This document shows positions 44,781 through 57,018 of a stretch of DNA of 64,000 nucleotides, piece after piece. The position numbers and the translations under genes are program-made. The stretch's first letter is position 1. Each line of letters opens with the position of its first letter. The notes under the pieces were generated by a model, which was given only the letters and a program-made list of their open reading frames with translations, was not told the DNA's origin and searched no databases. Source of the stretch: Adiantum capillus-veneris (Eukaryota > Streptophyta > Polypodiopsida > Polypodiales > Pteridaceae); NCBI GenBank assembly GCA_014529385.2, contig CM043966.1, positions 42,973,037 to 43,037,036 on the forward strand, read 5' to 3'.

Positions 44781-45444
44781 CAGAAATCTGTTTAGAGCCA
44801 AACTCTCCTCCATCAAAAATCAAGCTTCGATGTTGTAACCAAACAAGCATATACTTTGACCAAAACAGTCGTAGATATAGACGAGAGTCTAACATCTATG
44901 GTTCCTTGGGTCCTAAAACCACGGAAGCTCATATCATAGGAGACCCATGGGATAGACAATATCAGGGCCAGATAGAGCTATCCGCAGCTTGACTTGGGGA
45001 ATAATTTGTCATGTTTCCAAGAGATATAGAGGAAACTATGCAGAAAGTTTATAGATGCCAAACATCAACAATGCTACCCAAAGTGTACCTTCAGAATCTC
45101 AAAAAGTGAGACTAAACCAGAGCCAAACAGTTTTGAACTTTCATAATTAAGGAGGTTATAGTGATCACCCTAGGAAGGGGGAGCTGCAAATACATCAAAA
45201 TCAGCTCATGTACCACAAAATGCTACACCAGTTAGAAGCCCTAGAGCCTCTAATCAATAGACCCCTTCAAGGCAGAAACCATTGACAAATCATATGGTTG
45301 TTTGAAGTTTCCAATTGACCCCCATTCCATCAGAGTCTATAGATAAATGCATCTATGAAGATCATCAAGGATGAAAGTTTTAGCTAATCTCCACAAGTCA
45401 GAGTCAAAAGCCGAACAAATCCAGTAGTTTTCAAACAATTACAC
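44781..45444 (+). pseudogene. X copy 2, decayed continuation with fourth Y-x-D repeat
   Basis: Short frames only. YFDQNSRRY is encoded at 44,852-44,878, followed by IIGDPWDRQYQGQ, parallel to the block after the second repeat. The rest has stops in all frames. Confidence 0.5.
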
Positions 45445-46290
45445 GTGACCAAGCTCACATATACATATCGAGATGCACATGGTAATGAATATCAGCAAGG
45501 TCACGACCTTGTACAAACCTCTATGGATGGTAAGACTGAAGTCAAAGAATATCTGAAGATGATGCAAAGCCTCAAGCTGCCAAAACAAATGATTAAAAAG
45601 TCAAAGTCAATAGAAGCTAAAGTCCAGAAAGCTACACAAATGTCACCACCAAAATCTTCTCTTAAGAGACAGATTCTGCGAGAAAGTACAGTGGATCTTT
45701 TAAGATCAAAAGTTACTCAAATGCAGGCAGACAATGCTCAATAGTTGCAAGAAAAAGGTGCAATATCAAAGTCATACGAGTCAACATCAATTGAAGCAGG
45801 TGATCAAAGCAATGAAATTGCAGATAAACTTCAACCAAAGGATACAACCACAACAAAGTTGGTCATTCCAAAAAGAAATCTCGAGAAGATCAAGTGCAAC
45901 ATTGTTGGTGAGAATGAAGAAAAACTCTCAAGTGAAGTAAAGCTAGATTTTCAGCTAGACAAGAATCTCATGTCTTTTTGCACTTGGAAAAGATGTGGCC
46001 AACCACAGCTGGAAGATGCTCTTGAATTTGTGAGAATATTTGGAGAAAAACAAGGGGAATGCTGGGGAATCATCTCCACCGCCATTCAAATAGGTCCACA
46101 TATCATCATAGCTCAATTTCATGTGGTAACAGCAAAAGGTGTACCAAATAACATCATATTGGGAATGCCATTGGCCCAAAAGGTCCTAGAGATACAAAGT
46201 TCAATGAGATGTAGTCATCACAGACAACAAAGAATGAAGACCATGACTGGTCACTCGTGGACGACATGCAAAGTCCTCAAGCAAAATTAA
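45445..46290 (+). pseudogene. X copy 2, fifth Y-x-D repeat, linker and first protease-like domain
   Basis: Two ORFs in one frame separated by a TAG at 45,742. The first opens TYTYRDAHGNEYQQG (fifth repeat, 45,466-45,492) and continues as a Lys/Gln-rich linker. The second aligns with the pol-type protease of P: KLDFQLDKNLMSFCTW lines up residue for residue with VLDGGAGVSMVTKSCW (Asp codon 45,946), then GQPQLE against GRPHLE, and NIILGMPLAQKVLE against EMILGSPFMREAKM. The catalytic loop is DFQ, so the two glycines are lost. No RT follows. Confidence 0.65.
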
Positions 46291-46605
46291 AATGGAGATT
46301 GATGCCAAAACAAAGCTTATTGAAGATGATTCATCTCCATCGAACATAACTTCAAAAGAACTTAAAGCAAATCAGGCAATAGCTAGTGCCAATCAAACAA
46401 AAAAAAAAGCAACCACGATAGCTATCGAGCAAAGGATGCCATCAAAGCTAGAGTAAAGAAGAACGAGATTGCTGAAAACCAAGAATCAATAGGAAGTCCA
46501 AAGATTAATCACTCATTGCCAATTGAATCAGTTGATGTAAGTCAGATTGGAAAATAGAGTCTCAAGCCACCCTCCATAGAGACACAGTTAGATCAAGATG
46601 AGACC

Positions 46606-46890
46606 ATGGCAAAAGAAGGTCAGAGATCTTCAATAGAACCAGCAATGAGAATAGCTAAAGTTCTCAGCAGTACAAAAGGAGAAAGTGTCAAATGCAATGC
46701 TCTACTAGATAAAGAAGCAAAGTGCAATATGGTTGCAGACAACATCCAAAGTATTCTAGAGATAAAGCCTTCAAAGGGAATGCTTGCAGATGTCATCTTT
46801 GGACATCAGTGGTTAGACCAACACAAGGCCTACAAAGAAGTTACAATGTTAATACTCTCTTTCCCAAGAGGTAGACAACAACATTTATAG
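46606..46890 (+). pseudogene. X copy 2, second protease-like domain
   Basis: CNALLDKEAKCNMV (Asp codon 46,708) matches YNALLDTGAKHNLY of the post-integrase domain of P except that TG is replaced by KE. VIFGHQWLDQHKA follows where ILGxxWLxxH is expected, but only ~25 residues later, so the flap region is missing. X copy 1 has the same GATAA(A)GAAGCAAAGTGC bases, so the KE change is older than the two copies. Not catalytic as written. Confidence 0.65.
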
Positions 46891-47149
46891 GTACCGTTAA
46901 TGCTAGATTCAGAGATGCAGAAGTCACAAGAATCAAAGACAAATCTTGTAGACAAAGGTAAAGCTAAAGTGGAACTATCATCGATTGACATCAAAGGAGT
47001 GACATCGTATGCCTCTACATCAAAGAACCCTTGTGGATCAAATGCTTCTAGCAAGTCAGGCTTTCAAAACTAAAGTCAATTGCTGACCCAACTGAAACCT
47101 CTAAGGAGAGACCCAAAAAAGCAAAGATATTTCAGCCAAAGTACTCAAG

Positions 47150-47965
47150 AAGGCAAAGGAAAGTCAAGAAAGTGTTTGTTCCGAGCCGTTTAGTCCAAGT
47201 CAATGATCCAGTTTGGATTAAGGACGGGAAATCAACACAGAAAGACAAACACATGGGATGGATAACATCACAATGGAGCTTAAAAGAACATGAGTTAGTA
47301 TGGAGGTAATAGACAGATATGGGTACCAAAACCGCTGGTTAGAACATATGAAGTGAAATCAAAACCCTTTCATGAAAGAAGGCCACAAGGTATCAACCTC
47401 AACAATATCCTAGGATACCTAAGAAGCAGGTATACAACAAAACTACATTGAAAGATGCTAAAGTCTACCACAACTCACAAGAGGATACAGAACAAAGACG
47501 GATCTCAAAAGAATCTTCCTCTTGGACAAGGATTCTACACGGGCTTTACAAAGATTTGGCTACCAGTAAATCACAAGCAAGATGCATCTACAGCAGACGT
47601 GCATGAAGATCTCAAGAACTTAACAAGACCTAGAGCGAAGCAAAGTGAACAAAGGAGATACAAAGTTCATCAAGAGATTTGGATTCCTAAGACTTTCAAT
47701 GCTCCTAGTCAAACGCCAAATGTCGACAGTGAACAAAGGCCTACAACAACATAAAGACTCCTATCAACATGCCCAATTGGAGAATCAAACAAATAATGGA
47801 GTCTTTACAGTCAAAGAAACACATGCGAATGCAGATTCAAAGAAGATAAAACGTGTTTGGTCAAAGAAACCTTCAATGCCACCTCGGTCCTTCACTAATC
47901 CTCTTTTTGAGGATTCAAGCTTACTTTTACCTGAAGAAATGTTTGTAGTAAGGACAAATATGTAA
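47150..47965 (+). pseudogene. X copy 2, W-x-P-K motif region
   Basis: Follows the second protease-like domain, as in P. Motifs: DPVWIKDGK (about 47,205), KIWLPVNHK (47,548-47,574), EIWIPKTFN (47,674-47,700) and RVWSKKPSM, in ORFs 47,455-47,754 (frame 1) and 47,645-47,965 (frame 2). The block KKVFVPSRLVQVND to KDKHMGW is the best conserved between X copies. Function unknown. Confidence 0.55.
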
Positions 47966-48951
47966 AAAGTCAAGTTTCCAGGGTACAAAAAACACTCTTT
48001 GGCATAGTCATAGTTGGGCTGCTAGGCCATAAAATGAGCAAAGCATTAGTCCCAAAGCTTCAAGTCATATTAAACTTTGTGCTAAAAGTCATAGTTATTA
48101 GGCTTACGCTCAAGCTGTAAGAGTTGAACATATATAAGTCGTGTTGCTCATGCTGGATGAGATGAGCATAAGAGTTGAAGTCTATTAACTTACAATTGGT
48201 GGAGTATTGTAGAGTCCAACAGTCACGCATAGTGCACAATAAGATGAGAGCACCTATCCTCGACAACAAAAACCATTCTTAAAGGGGTGCCACCTTGCAA
48301 AGCCATGTCATGTGCTTCTATAACTACACTATCTTTCTGAAGAACCCCTCAAAATATTTCTTGCATAGCATATTGTTTTCCATGCATTTTTGTGTATGCA
48401 TAAATAGGACGTCCCACCATTGGACATATGCATTAGACACTCTATTTTGCTTCCACCTATGCACATTGAGTCGACTACAACAAGCAAACCAATGTTCCAT
48501 CATGCCATCCTCTCATATTTGCTACCTTTTTTAATTCCATATGTATCAGCAAATAATCCATTGAGTACATTATTAATATTTTCCATGCTAATAAGTACTC
48601 CAATAATGCGCTTACCGCAAAGCCACTTTTTTCCCACTGGGATTTTTCCCTTTGGTCATCCAGGTATTAGATCCTAATTTAGAACCTCATCATTCTACTT
48701 CCCTTGTACATACTTTTCGTAAATAAACAGCAGCCTCATCATTATGCTATTACAACGGACAAATGCAACATCATCTCTCACATTAGACATATTCAGACCA
48801 ATAAAGATGCTGCAACAAATTGAACCTCATCAACAAATCCAACGACAAATGAATATGATAGCCCATCAACAACCAACCAAAACCTTCCCTTGCCTCCACG
48901 GACACTTTTTCATGGTGCCCGAGGACGTGCACTAAAATCGGAAGGGGGAAA
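47966..48951 (+). other. X copy 2, 3' non-coding region with unoccupied P site
   Basis: Aligned with 20,400-20,638 joined to 34,058-34,737. The P insertion point corresponds to GTAGAGTCC near 48,203-48,211. It ends with the purine tract GGAAGGGGGAAA (48,940-48,951). Confidence 0.75.
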
Positions 48952-49869
48952 TGTTAACTGAGTCAATGTCAGTTAACAGAAGCTGCTAAAGGCCTGAGCT
49001 TTATGGATGCACATCGAAGATCAACATGAAGAAGCAGGAAAGATTGGAATTACACATTTTTCATATTTTTCCAAAATGGTCATGTATTGCAAATTCCTGA
49101 TTTATTTCAAGCCATTGTAATATTTTTAATGTGTTACGGGCTCAATGGGAGTTTCAAGCTCTAAAAAATAGGTCAGTTAGTGTGCCTAGGTTGCAGATTC
49201 AGTAAGTGGTGAATCCCTAAAGGCCTTGGGCGCTCGGACATTGCATATTTTTACCCTAGGTATATAAGGTAGTGTGTAAAAGAAATTAGGGTTCTCAATT
49301 TATTGAGACCACTCTTTGGTGAGAGCTTATGAGATGTGTGGCTATGGAGTCCTTGAGCTTCTCCTTGCTCATGTCACTTGATTATCACTAATCAATGCTT
49401 AATTCTCTTTCACTATGCCTCTCTCATGCTTCTTGTGATTGCTAATGATGCTTTGATTAGCTAGATCGTAATTAATTAGTGGTTAATTCCTCTCTAATCT
49501 TGTGTGCTTGCCCTCTTTTACTTGTCTGTGCATGTAGGTTTGATTGGAGTGTTTTGCTCGATAGATCTATGTGTGTGCACCTGCGATTAGTGTATTGCAT
49601 GATAGGATTAGTGTTGTGTGCGTCTTGCAATGGTTAGTGTGTGTGATTTGGTTGATTGGAGGTGAAGGAAAGTGGATGTGGAGATGGCCAATCAATGTGG
49701 CTTAGCTCCTCCATAGGCCGAGAAGCTCACCTCATGCAGTCACCATTCGTGTTGCCATGATTAGCTTACTAATTGTGTGAGTGTTTCCATGCCCAAGCCG
49801 GGTAGCTCATCTCTCCGGATTGATACTTTTTTTGGTCATTGGAGCTATGCAACGATGGTACCTCCAACA
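48952..49869 (+). mobile_element. X copy 2, 3' LTR (918 bp)
   Basis: TGTTAACTGAG directly after the purine tract, ending ACCTCCAACA. TATA box TATATAAG at 49,261-49,268. Aligned over its length with 34,738-35,631. Confidence 0.75.
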
Positions 49870-51020
49870 CCTTCGATCAACGTTTTTCACAATAGTGGTT
49901 GGAAAGCTACATAAAAATATTTTTGAAAAACAAGCAGTCCAACAAGTTAGAGATCTAGATAGGAGCTATCACGGTGGTAACATGGAAAATACGGAGTGGG
50001 AGTGGGCAATGCAAGAAAAGAGCGATCAGGTTGCAACGGGCTCATCCTACAAACAACAACACGAAGCTCGGTTCAAACAGACTCCCACGCACTATAGCTC
50101 GGGAGGCAAAGTAACATAGAAGGACAAATATTGTAGATTGGTAAATTACAACCTAAATTGGTGATTATAAAGATTATAGTTAATGATTTGTTACTGTTAT
50201 TGCTAACTTAGGAAAATATCACTCTTAGTCGACTAACCAAAGAGATATTCAAGTTTTGGGAGCGGCATACATAATTTGAAACTTGGTGATGGTTGTTTGA
50301 GAACAACTACATCTCTCGCGAGAAATTTGACGTAGCGATTGGATCGCTACAGACGATAAGTTTAAACAAATTATTTTGTATCAATTGTTTTGAGATATTG
50401 ATATTTGTTTAATTTGATTTGGGTTTATGCAAAGTCAAGGTAATCAAATGTACGTGCGTGTGGACGACGATGAGGAGAAGGAGGATTAGATAGAAAGATA
50501 TTTGTCCAAACCGGGGTCCAAACTTTCATAAAGTCCCAATGTGTGGCACAATGTATATAAAATTATTTTCATTTTATTTGTAACTTTTTTTAATAGCTGA
50601 TCTTTTGCACATTAAATTATCAAGGTAAAGTAAATTCAATTTCAATTTTTTGTTTTTTTTGTATACTCTTTCAAAAGCACCTTTATTTTTGAATAGGCTT
50701 TTAGCGGTGATATACGTGGTAATAGCAGTGGGAATGTACGCGATAATAGTCACGGGTATCCCCTTGGTGCACTATATATTTTATACGACCTTCACAATCA
50801 AGCCAATAGCACCCAATGCTACTATCCCCAACTGGGTAGCTTTGCCCTCAATAAAAGGGAGGGGGGTTTGTGGGCACCCCTTGGGTATGAATGACCCCTT
50901 ATGGGTGCAACAGATCCGCCACCAAATGTCAAGTGCTGCTAATCACTACCTGCAATCACCAAAAGCCATCAAAGTAGTGCCTTGAGGGCCACCCGTGCAT
51001 GCGTGCTATAGCCAACCAAG

Positions 51021-51075
<55 letters not shown>

Positions 51076-51084
51076 CCCTTTGTG
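49870..51084. other. No supported gene; one 111-codon ORF and a (CT)n tract
   Basis: An ORF at 50,650-50,985 (plus) has a hydrophobic N-terminal part (LLAVIYVVIAVGMYAIIVTG) but no recognised family. A short inverted repeat GTAGCGATTGGATCGCTAC lies near 50,333. A (CT)n microsatellite runs 51,022-51,073. Confidence 0.4.
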
Positions 51085-51530
51085 CATTAGAAAGAGAATG
51101 GGGTCTAGGAGGGCCTCTTTATTTGGCAGTTTAAGGGAGTCAAACCTTTAGTATTAAGAAAGAAATCGAAGGAAAACATTTGAATTCAAACATGCAAAAC
51201 AACTAGTTTATTTGAGTTCAAAATTTCCCCCCAAAATAAAATTTAAAATCTAGCTGAAAAAACCATATCATGTAACATATCCACGGAAAGAGCTTGGCGT
51301 GTAGATTAGAGATCTATAATCTCCGTTCCAATCGGAGGTCACATGTAGGAGTTATGGGAGGCCAAAAATTATGAAGTTGTCCATCCACTTTCTGGGGGGG
51401 GAAAAGTGCATCCTTTGACCACTCTTACACCTCTCTTACACACCCACCATTCTTGCACACATGGCATGTCAAAATGTTAATCACCTCCATAATCTCAGAG
51501 GCCCTCCTAGACCCCATCCTCCTTTTAATG
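51085..51530 (+). mobile_element. MITE copy 1 (446 bp)
   Basis: Terminal inverted repeats of about 33 bp with few mismatches: CATTAGAAAGAGAATGGG continuing GTCTAGGAGGGCCTC at the left, and its inverse ending CCTTTTAATG at the right. No coding capacity. It aligns along its length with the reverse complement of 60,462-60,899. Superfamily not assigned. Confidence 0.85.
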
Positions 51531-52690
51531 GTTGCATTGGGGAGTAGTGGGGGTTCAATATATATATACCCCCCCTCCCCCCCCACTCCTTAGTCTGATT
51601 TCCCCATGTGGGATCTTTACATTGCCACATGGTACTGCGGGGTGAGCTCACCCTTGATGGGTTGAAGAATCCCCCACCTTAATTATAAAGCTCTTATTTT
51701 TCATGCCTCTTGAGGAGCTCTTAATTCCTAACTCTTAAATTCCTTGAACCAACTATAAAGCCAAAAGTTTTCATCCTAGGCCTCAATCCTCAACCCCCCC
51801 CCCCCCCCCCCCCCCCCCACTTTCTCCGCATTCCACCTCTTGCATGACCCCAAACAATGGGTCCAAACTTGAACAAAAACCATCCGCTCACTTGCTTGGA
51901 AATCGCTCCCAACTTCAACCTTCCATATTGCACCGCTCAAGATCTCGATTAACAACTGTCAATTCCAGCCAGCTCCACACACTACATACTACCCTCAAGA
52001 GCCTTGGTAGATAAAAAAATATTCCTATCTACTTGCCTACTGAGGCAGGAAAAACACACCAAAAATGGCCCCCTTTTAAACTTTATCAACCCACAACTTG
52101 CCTATTTGATTGACGATTCAAAAAGATTGTTGTGCACCATAATTCAAGCAATTTGAGTCTACCCACTGACATTAGTTTTGACCATCTATCTACATCCGCA
52201 TAGCTTGTAAAGGGTCTCCAAAGCAATTCACCCTTAAACTGAGATATCTTGCACACATTAGCTTTGATTGATGAGTCCTCTAGACCATCTTGGAAAAAGC
52301 ACCTCGAACACCACATCTTGCCACAAATTCCTAGCACTTTGGACACCTAAAGCATCCCATTTGATTATCCCACCATGGAGCCCTGCTAGACTAAAAACCA
52401 CCATAGACATACATTTCCAAATCCCCTTACCTACCTTGGACCTTCATACATGCTTTAGCACCCTAGCTTGCACATGTAGGCACCCTTATCCTTGCTTTGC
52501 ATTGTTCATAGCACCAAGCATCGTTGGTTGCACCATCATTGCCCAACCCCCTTCAAGTTGAGCATTCATGTTCAACAAAAGACGGGCAAATTTCATACAA
52601 AACAAACAACCAAACAAACAAAACAAACCACAATTGTATGTATAGAATATGTACAAGAAATCATTTCCACTATATGCTTCCTCTCTTTAC
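51531..52690. other. No supported gene; 25-base poly-C tract
   Basis: A run of 25 C lies at 51,794-51,818. The minus strand from 52,086 to 52,560 has a few Trp- and Leu-rich open stretches reminiscent of LINE tails, but no diagnostic motif. Confidence 0.4.
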
Positions 52691-52691
52691 T

Positions 52692-53015
52692 GAGTTTCCC
52701 AACCCCTTGACCACATTTTGATGTACATCATGCACTAAAATTCCGTCAAAGTACAACTTAAGATGTACACCATTCACCCTATGCCCAAGAGACTTTCCAA
52801 TTTCCCATACCAAGTAATAGGTCTCATTAGGGAAAACCTTTGCACTTTGTATTGAGTTTCCCAACCCCTTGACCACATTTTGATGTACATCATGCACTAA
52901 AATTCCGTCAAAGTACAACTTAAGATGTACACCATTCACCCTATGCCTAAGAGACTTTCCAATTTCCCATACCAAGTAATAGGTCTCATTAGGGAAAACC
53001 TTTGCACTTTGTATG
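52692..53015 (-). repeat. 162-bp in-frame tandem duplication
   Basis: Units start GAGTTTCCCAACCCC at 52,692 and 52,854. On the minus strand both stay open in one 118-codon ORF (52,670-53,026), each unit giving 54 residues with NETYYLVWEIGKSL and LKLYFDGILVHDV; they differ at one residue. Protein family unknown. Confidence 0.9.
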
Positions 53016-53270
53016 GACTTGTCCACTTCTGTTGGAAAGTAAAATCAAGGCAACTTTCATACTTCATCACAAGGTCACCTTCCTATATCCCTTTTGGTAG
53101 GCTTTTATTGAACTTTGTGACACACTTCTCTCACTTCTTCATGGGGGTAACATAAATGTTCTTCAGTAGTGGCTCCTAGAGCCTAACTTCAACGAGCTAG
53201 ATTTGATCGCAATTGGCATGTGTTGCATGATCACTAAAAACACTAACTTGACAATCATTGTGGAAAACGG

Positions 53271-55215
53271 TGTCGTGCAGCTCCGCTCCCATGCTAGGAA
53301 AGATGCCAAAAAATGTACATCAAGCTTATTTGAAGCTTACATGATTAATGAACAGTGTTCAGGGCCTGGTAACAGGCCAAGTGTAATGCTGAATGTATGT
53401 CAAATGTGGTTTAAAAGGGCCAACAGATGCATTAATGATGCTAAAAAGGACTATGCTTGAAGTGAGAAAAGATGGGATATTATGATCTAGATCTGCAGTG
53501 CTTGAAGTGCTCTATTGGCCTGTCTTTACGGCTCATTGATTGGAGCTACAGTGCAAAAGTTATGACAGTTTGAAGTTTAAGTCAATTGCAGATCTGTACC
53601 AGATTGGGCAATTGCAACTAAGGTGAAAAAAATGAAATGAATGCATGGACTTGAAGTGTTCACTTTGTGGAGCGCGTTGATGTTTTCAGATCAGTGATCC
53701 GAGTTACGGTTGCCAAGTTAGTGGTCATTAAAGATTCACCGGGGACCGGTTCCATACCAGTCCGGTCGGCTCGATCGGTGTGCCACTTGGGACTTTTGAG
53801 CTGCAGCTAGGGTTTTGGAATGCAATGATTGCAGGAAATGCTAACACGATTGTGGCCCGCTGGAGAGAATGTGGTGCTTGGCGATGCTTTAATTGATATG
53901 TATGCCAAATTTGATGCCTATTGCATTGCCTTGGCCGGCATATACGCCAATGCCCACCCAATGTGGCCGCCCAATGAAGGGGTGTACCAAAGTTGTACTG
54001 CTTGGCAATACCTTGGCCAATATCTATGCCAAATGTGATGCCCTTCATAAGGCCGCCCAAAGAGATGAGCTCAAGCATGGCTGCCTGCCCAAGCCAAATT
54101 ACCTTGGCCGCCCAAAGGCAAGGTGGCCCAAACCCCTTAAGGGGTAAATTTTTTAGTGGGAAAGAGAAGAAAATTAATGGAGCATGGCGGGCGAGCAGGA
54201 AAGCGGCGCAGGCAGAGTTGAAAGAGCTTGCGCAGTGCTTTCTGGTGCCAGAACAATGACGTGCATGAAGGCAAGTTTGCTCAGGTTAGCAAGGCGACCA
54301 CATTCGGTGCTACGCTTGCAGAGTTTTGTGCATCTCGACGGCTGGGCTGCCATGTCCATGCCACGTCAGTCACGGCGCCGTGACTGCGTGGTGGGGGGCA
54401 ATTTTTTTGAGGGGGTTTTAGGGCAGCGAGGAGAGTAAGAAGAGGGGGAACAAAGAGGAACGGAGGGGGCTTCTCTGGCTTGCAGAGACAAGGCAAAAGC
54501 ACTCTCTCTCTCTCTCGTCCTCTGGGAGCATAGAAGCAAGGGCTCTTTCTCTTGATCTCGGCTCATTGTTGGCTACTACAAGGCATCGAGAGGCAAGTCA
54601 AAGGCTATTTCTCTCGCTCTCGGCTTATCGTTGGCTACTACAAAGCATCAAGAGGCAAGGCAAAGGCTATCTCTCTCACTCTCGACATCAAGGAGGAAGA
54701 GAAATATCTCTCTTTATCTCTCTTTGACGGCACAACAGGCAATTCAAGGAGGAGTTGGAGTAGAAGTCGTAGTAGCTGAAGCCGGAGCTGGAGTCTAAGC
54801 AAAGATGTAGCAGAAGTCTAGAACTTAATGATGGTAATTGAAGCAGTGAGCAGAATTTAAGATTGCAGATCCAAGGGCAGTTGAAGTAGATAAAACGATA
54901 GGAGGGATTTTTTGTCGCCGTCATCAGAGCTAAAGATTGATTAATCATCGTGTTAAGCCCCAGTGTCATTAACGGCCGAGATAATTCTGTAAAGCGGGAG
55001 CTTAAACTCCTAGTTAGTAGATGATCCAAGTGACGGTGCTGTTAACAGCTCGCATTGGCTAAGAATTAGGTTGTACTCAAAGTTTTATTCGATTAATTGA
55101 TGATTTCGGTGATTGCCAGAGCTGTCTGTGTCTGTTGTTCTCTCTCTTTCACACCTCCCATAGCCAGAGGCCCGACGCCTGCCCGACTCACGTTTCAAAC
55201 ACATATCCCGCGACA
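53271..55215 (+). mobile_element. LTR-like insertion (1,945 bp) in composite copy 2
   Basis: Begins TGTCGTGCAG and ends CCCGCGACA, a TGTCG/CGACA inverted end. Flanks read AACGG before and ACGAT after, with the overlap allowing a 4-5 bp degenerate target duplication. Copy 1 of the unit has no insertion here. Size and ends fit a solo LTR, but no TATA box stands out. The start resembles the LTR end at 63,171-63,182. It contains PPR-like fragments. Confidence 0.55.
53816..54062 (+). pseudogene. PPR (PLS-type) protein fragments
   Basis: Three short pieces: WNAMIAGNAN (53,816-53,845), GENVVLGDALIDMYAKFDAY (about 53,863-53,922) and VVLLGNTLANIYAKCDAL (about 53,994-54,047). These are the characteristic phrases of plant organelle-type PLS pentatricopeptide proteins (VSWNAMIAGY, NALIDMYAKCG). 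The pieces are in more than one frame and the second type occurs twice, so this is a rearranged fragment and not a gene. Confidence 0.7.
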
Positions 55216-55439
55216 ACGATGCAACATGCATTGTCGATTCCATAGCACAAAACAAAGAAGGTGAGGTTACATGTATTGCTATCCTCATTTATTGTACTCA
55301 TAATAATCACAAAAGAAGAAAGGCAAAACAAAAATAACTACAAAAGAAGAAAGAAAAAACACAGTCAACATCCACCTTCTATGCTACCAACCATTCGATG
55401 AAAAGTTTCTTTTTGAAATACTTTCTGTTTGCAAGAATT

Positions 55440-55945
55440 TACATGTAGAACGATTACTAGAAAAAAACATTCATCAATAGACAACCTCGCTTGGATATAA
55501 TCTCAACTGTAATTATCCCTATAATCTCGAATAATTGATGCACTTAACTTCGTCTCCCCCCATAAAGATTATTTCAAATGTATATCCCTTTCACGCAGTG
55601 CCACCCTTGCCAAATTAGTCATGCTCTTGTTTCCTTCAATGCTAGATACTAAATGTCAATTTGCATATGTCCTATGTATTCTATAGATGTTATATAGCAA
55701 GGCCCGCAAAGCAAGACTAGTTCTGGACTACCAAACCGCTTCAAAACTGTATACAATGTCAGTCAAGAGATCCTCATTGTCCATGCGTCTAGAGCCTACA
55801 GCTAGGTCACGTTTGCAGATAGTGCCGGTGAATTCTTTGATTTTTGGACATCCCTAGAACAGGTGCGTAAGGGTTTCATTAGGGTGTTTGCATTTGACAC
55901 AGGTGCCATCGCCTAAGCCTCTAGCTTTTGCCTTCTCACCAACAA
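55440..55945 (-). pseudogene. LINE pol C-terminal (zf-RVT-like) fragment, copy 2
   Basis: Minus-strand GTCVKCKHPNETLTHLF, stop, GCPKIKEF near 55,840-55,920, with NLARVALRERDIHL further on. Homologous to 41,040-41,540. Confidence 0.6.
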
Positions 55946-56710
55946 TTTTTGCATTAATTTTTGCTTAATTTCAATAAAAAAAAATCTTGCGATCTTGACG
56001 GGCTGTTTTGTGTGCGTATTTATGGCATCATTTTGAGCGCATTTGCGCCTTCCTTGGTCGAGTTTTGAGCGTTTCACTATTTTCGGGGATCGGGTTGTTG
56101 ATATTGTCGTAAATCGCATTTTTGATAAAATCTACTATTTTTGGTGTGCTTATGCGTGTCGAAAGTGTTTGATTGTGATTGCCAATGATTTTTGAGATTT
56201 CTAGAATTTTCTAAGAGTTTTTTGGAATTTTTGGCAATTTTTCAGATTTTCGGGTGATTTTTAACGTTTTCGGCTAATTTTTGGACTAAATTTGGCATTT
56301 TCGAGCATTTAAAAATTTAAAAATTTGCTTCGACGAGCGCCGACGGTTGATCTCGAGCCTGGGCGTACGCTTCAGCAAATTTTGACGGTTGTGCAGACCT
56401 AGCGGTCAAATTTTGAGCTTCGATTCCTGAGCACTACCTTTCGGCGCATGAACTCTCTCCCGCTTGCTTTGTTGTATTTTCCTCCTCGGATAGATCTTTA
56501 CGGTCTCTTGGGATAGTTTCCTACGACGTTAAAATAATCTTCTTCTTCTCCTTCCTCTGACCGGATGCTGTGTAAACACCGCATAAAACTCTCTCTCTTC
56601 GTGGTGTGAACCCACCCCATCACACACACACACACACACACACACTCTCCCACTCTCACTCTTCTCTCACTCTCTCTCCTCCCCACTCATGATTATTCTC
56701 TAAATTTCTC

Positions 56711-56747
<37 letters not shown>

Positions 56748-56748
<1 letters not shown>

Positions 56749-56863
56749 GTTCCCCATGATTGACGGTCCCTGCAATAAGTCAACCACCCACACACACACT
56801 CACACACTCTCTTGCCTCTGCGCGCCTACCGCTGACGGTGCTGATAACGCACGCGGGCCGGCT

Positions 56864-56903
<40 letters not shown>

Positions 56904-57018
56904 GTTCCCCATGATTGACGGTCCCTGCAATAAGTCAACCACCCACACACACACTCACACACTCTCTTGCCTCTGCGCGCCTACCGCTGACGGTGCTGAT
57001 AACGCACGCGGGCCGGCT

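Noticed and set aside
50650-50985. Membrane protein gene
   Set aside because: One hydrophobic stretch in a short ORF within decayed sequence, with no homologous motif, is not enough.
52086-52560. LINE reverse-transcriptase tail on the minus strand
   Set aside because: Some Trp/Leu-rich open stretches are suggestive, but no zinc-finger or RT motif could be identified.
53281-53460. Host gene exon downstream of the Pif1 fragment (ending KRANRCINDAKKDYA)
   Set aside because: The frame runs from the helicase fragment into the inserted LTR-like element, so it is most likely a chance fusion.
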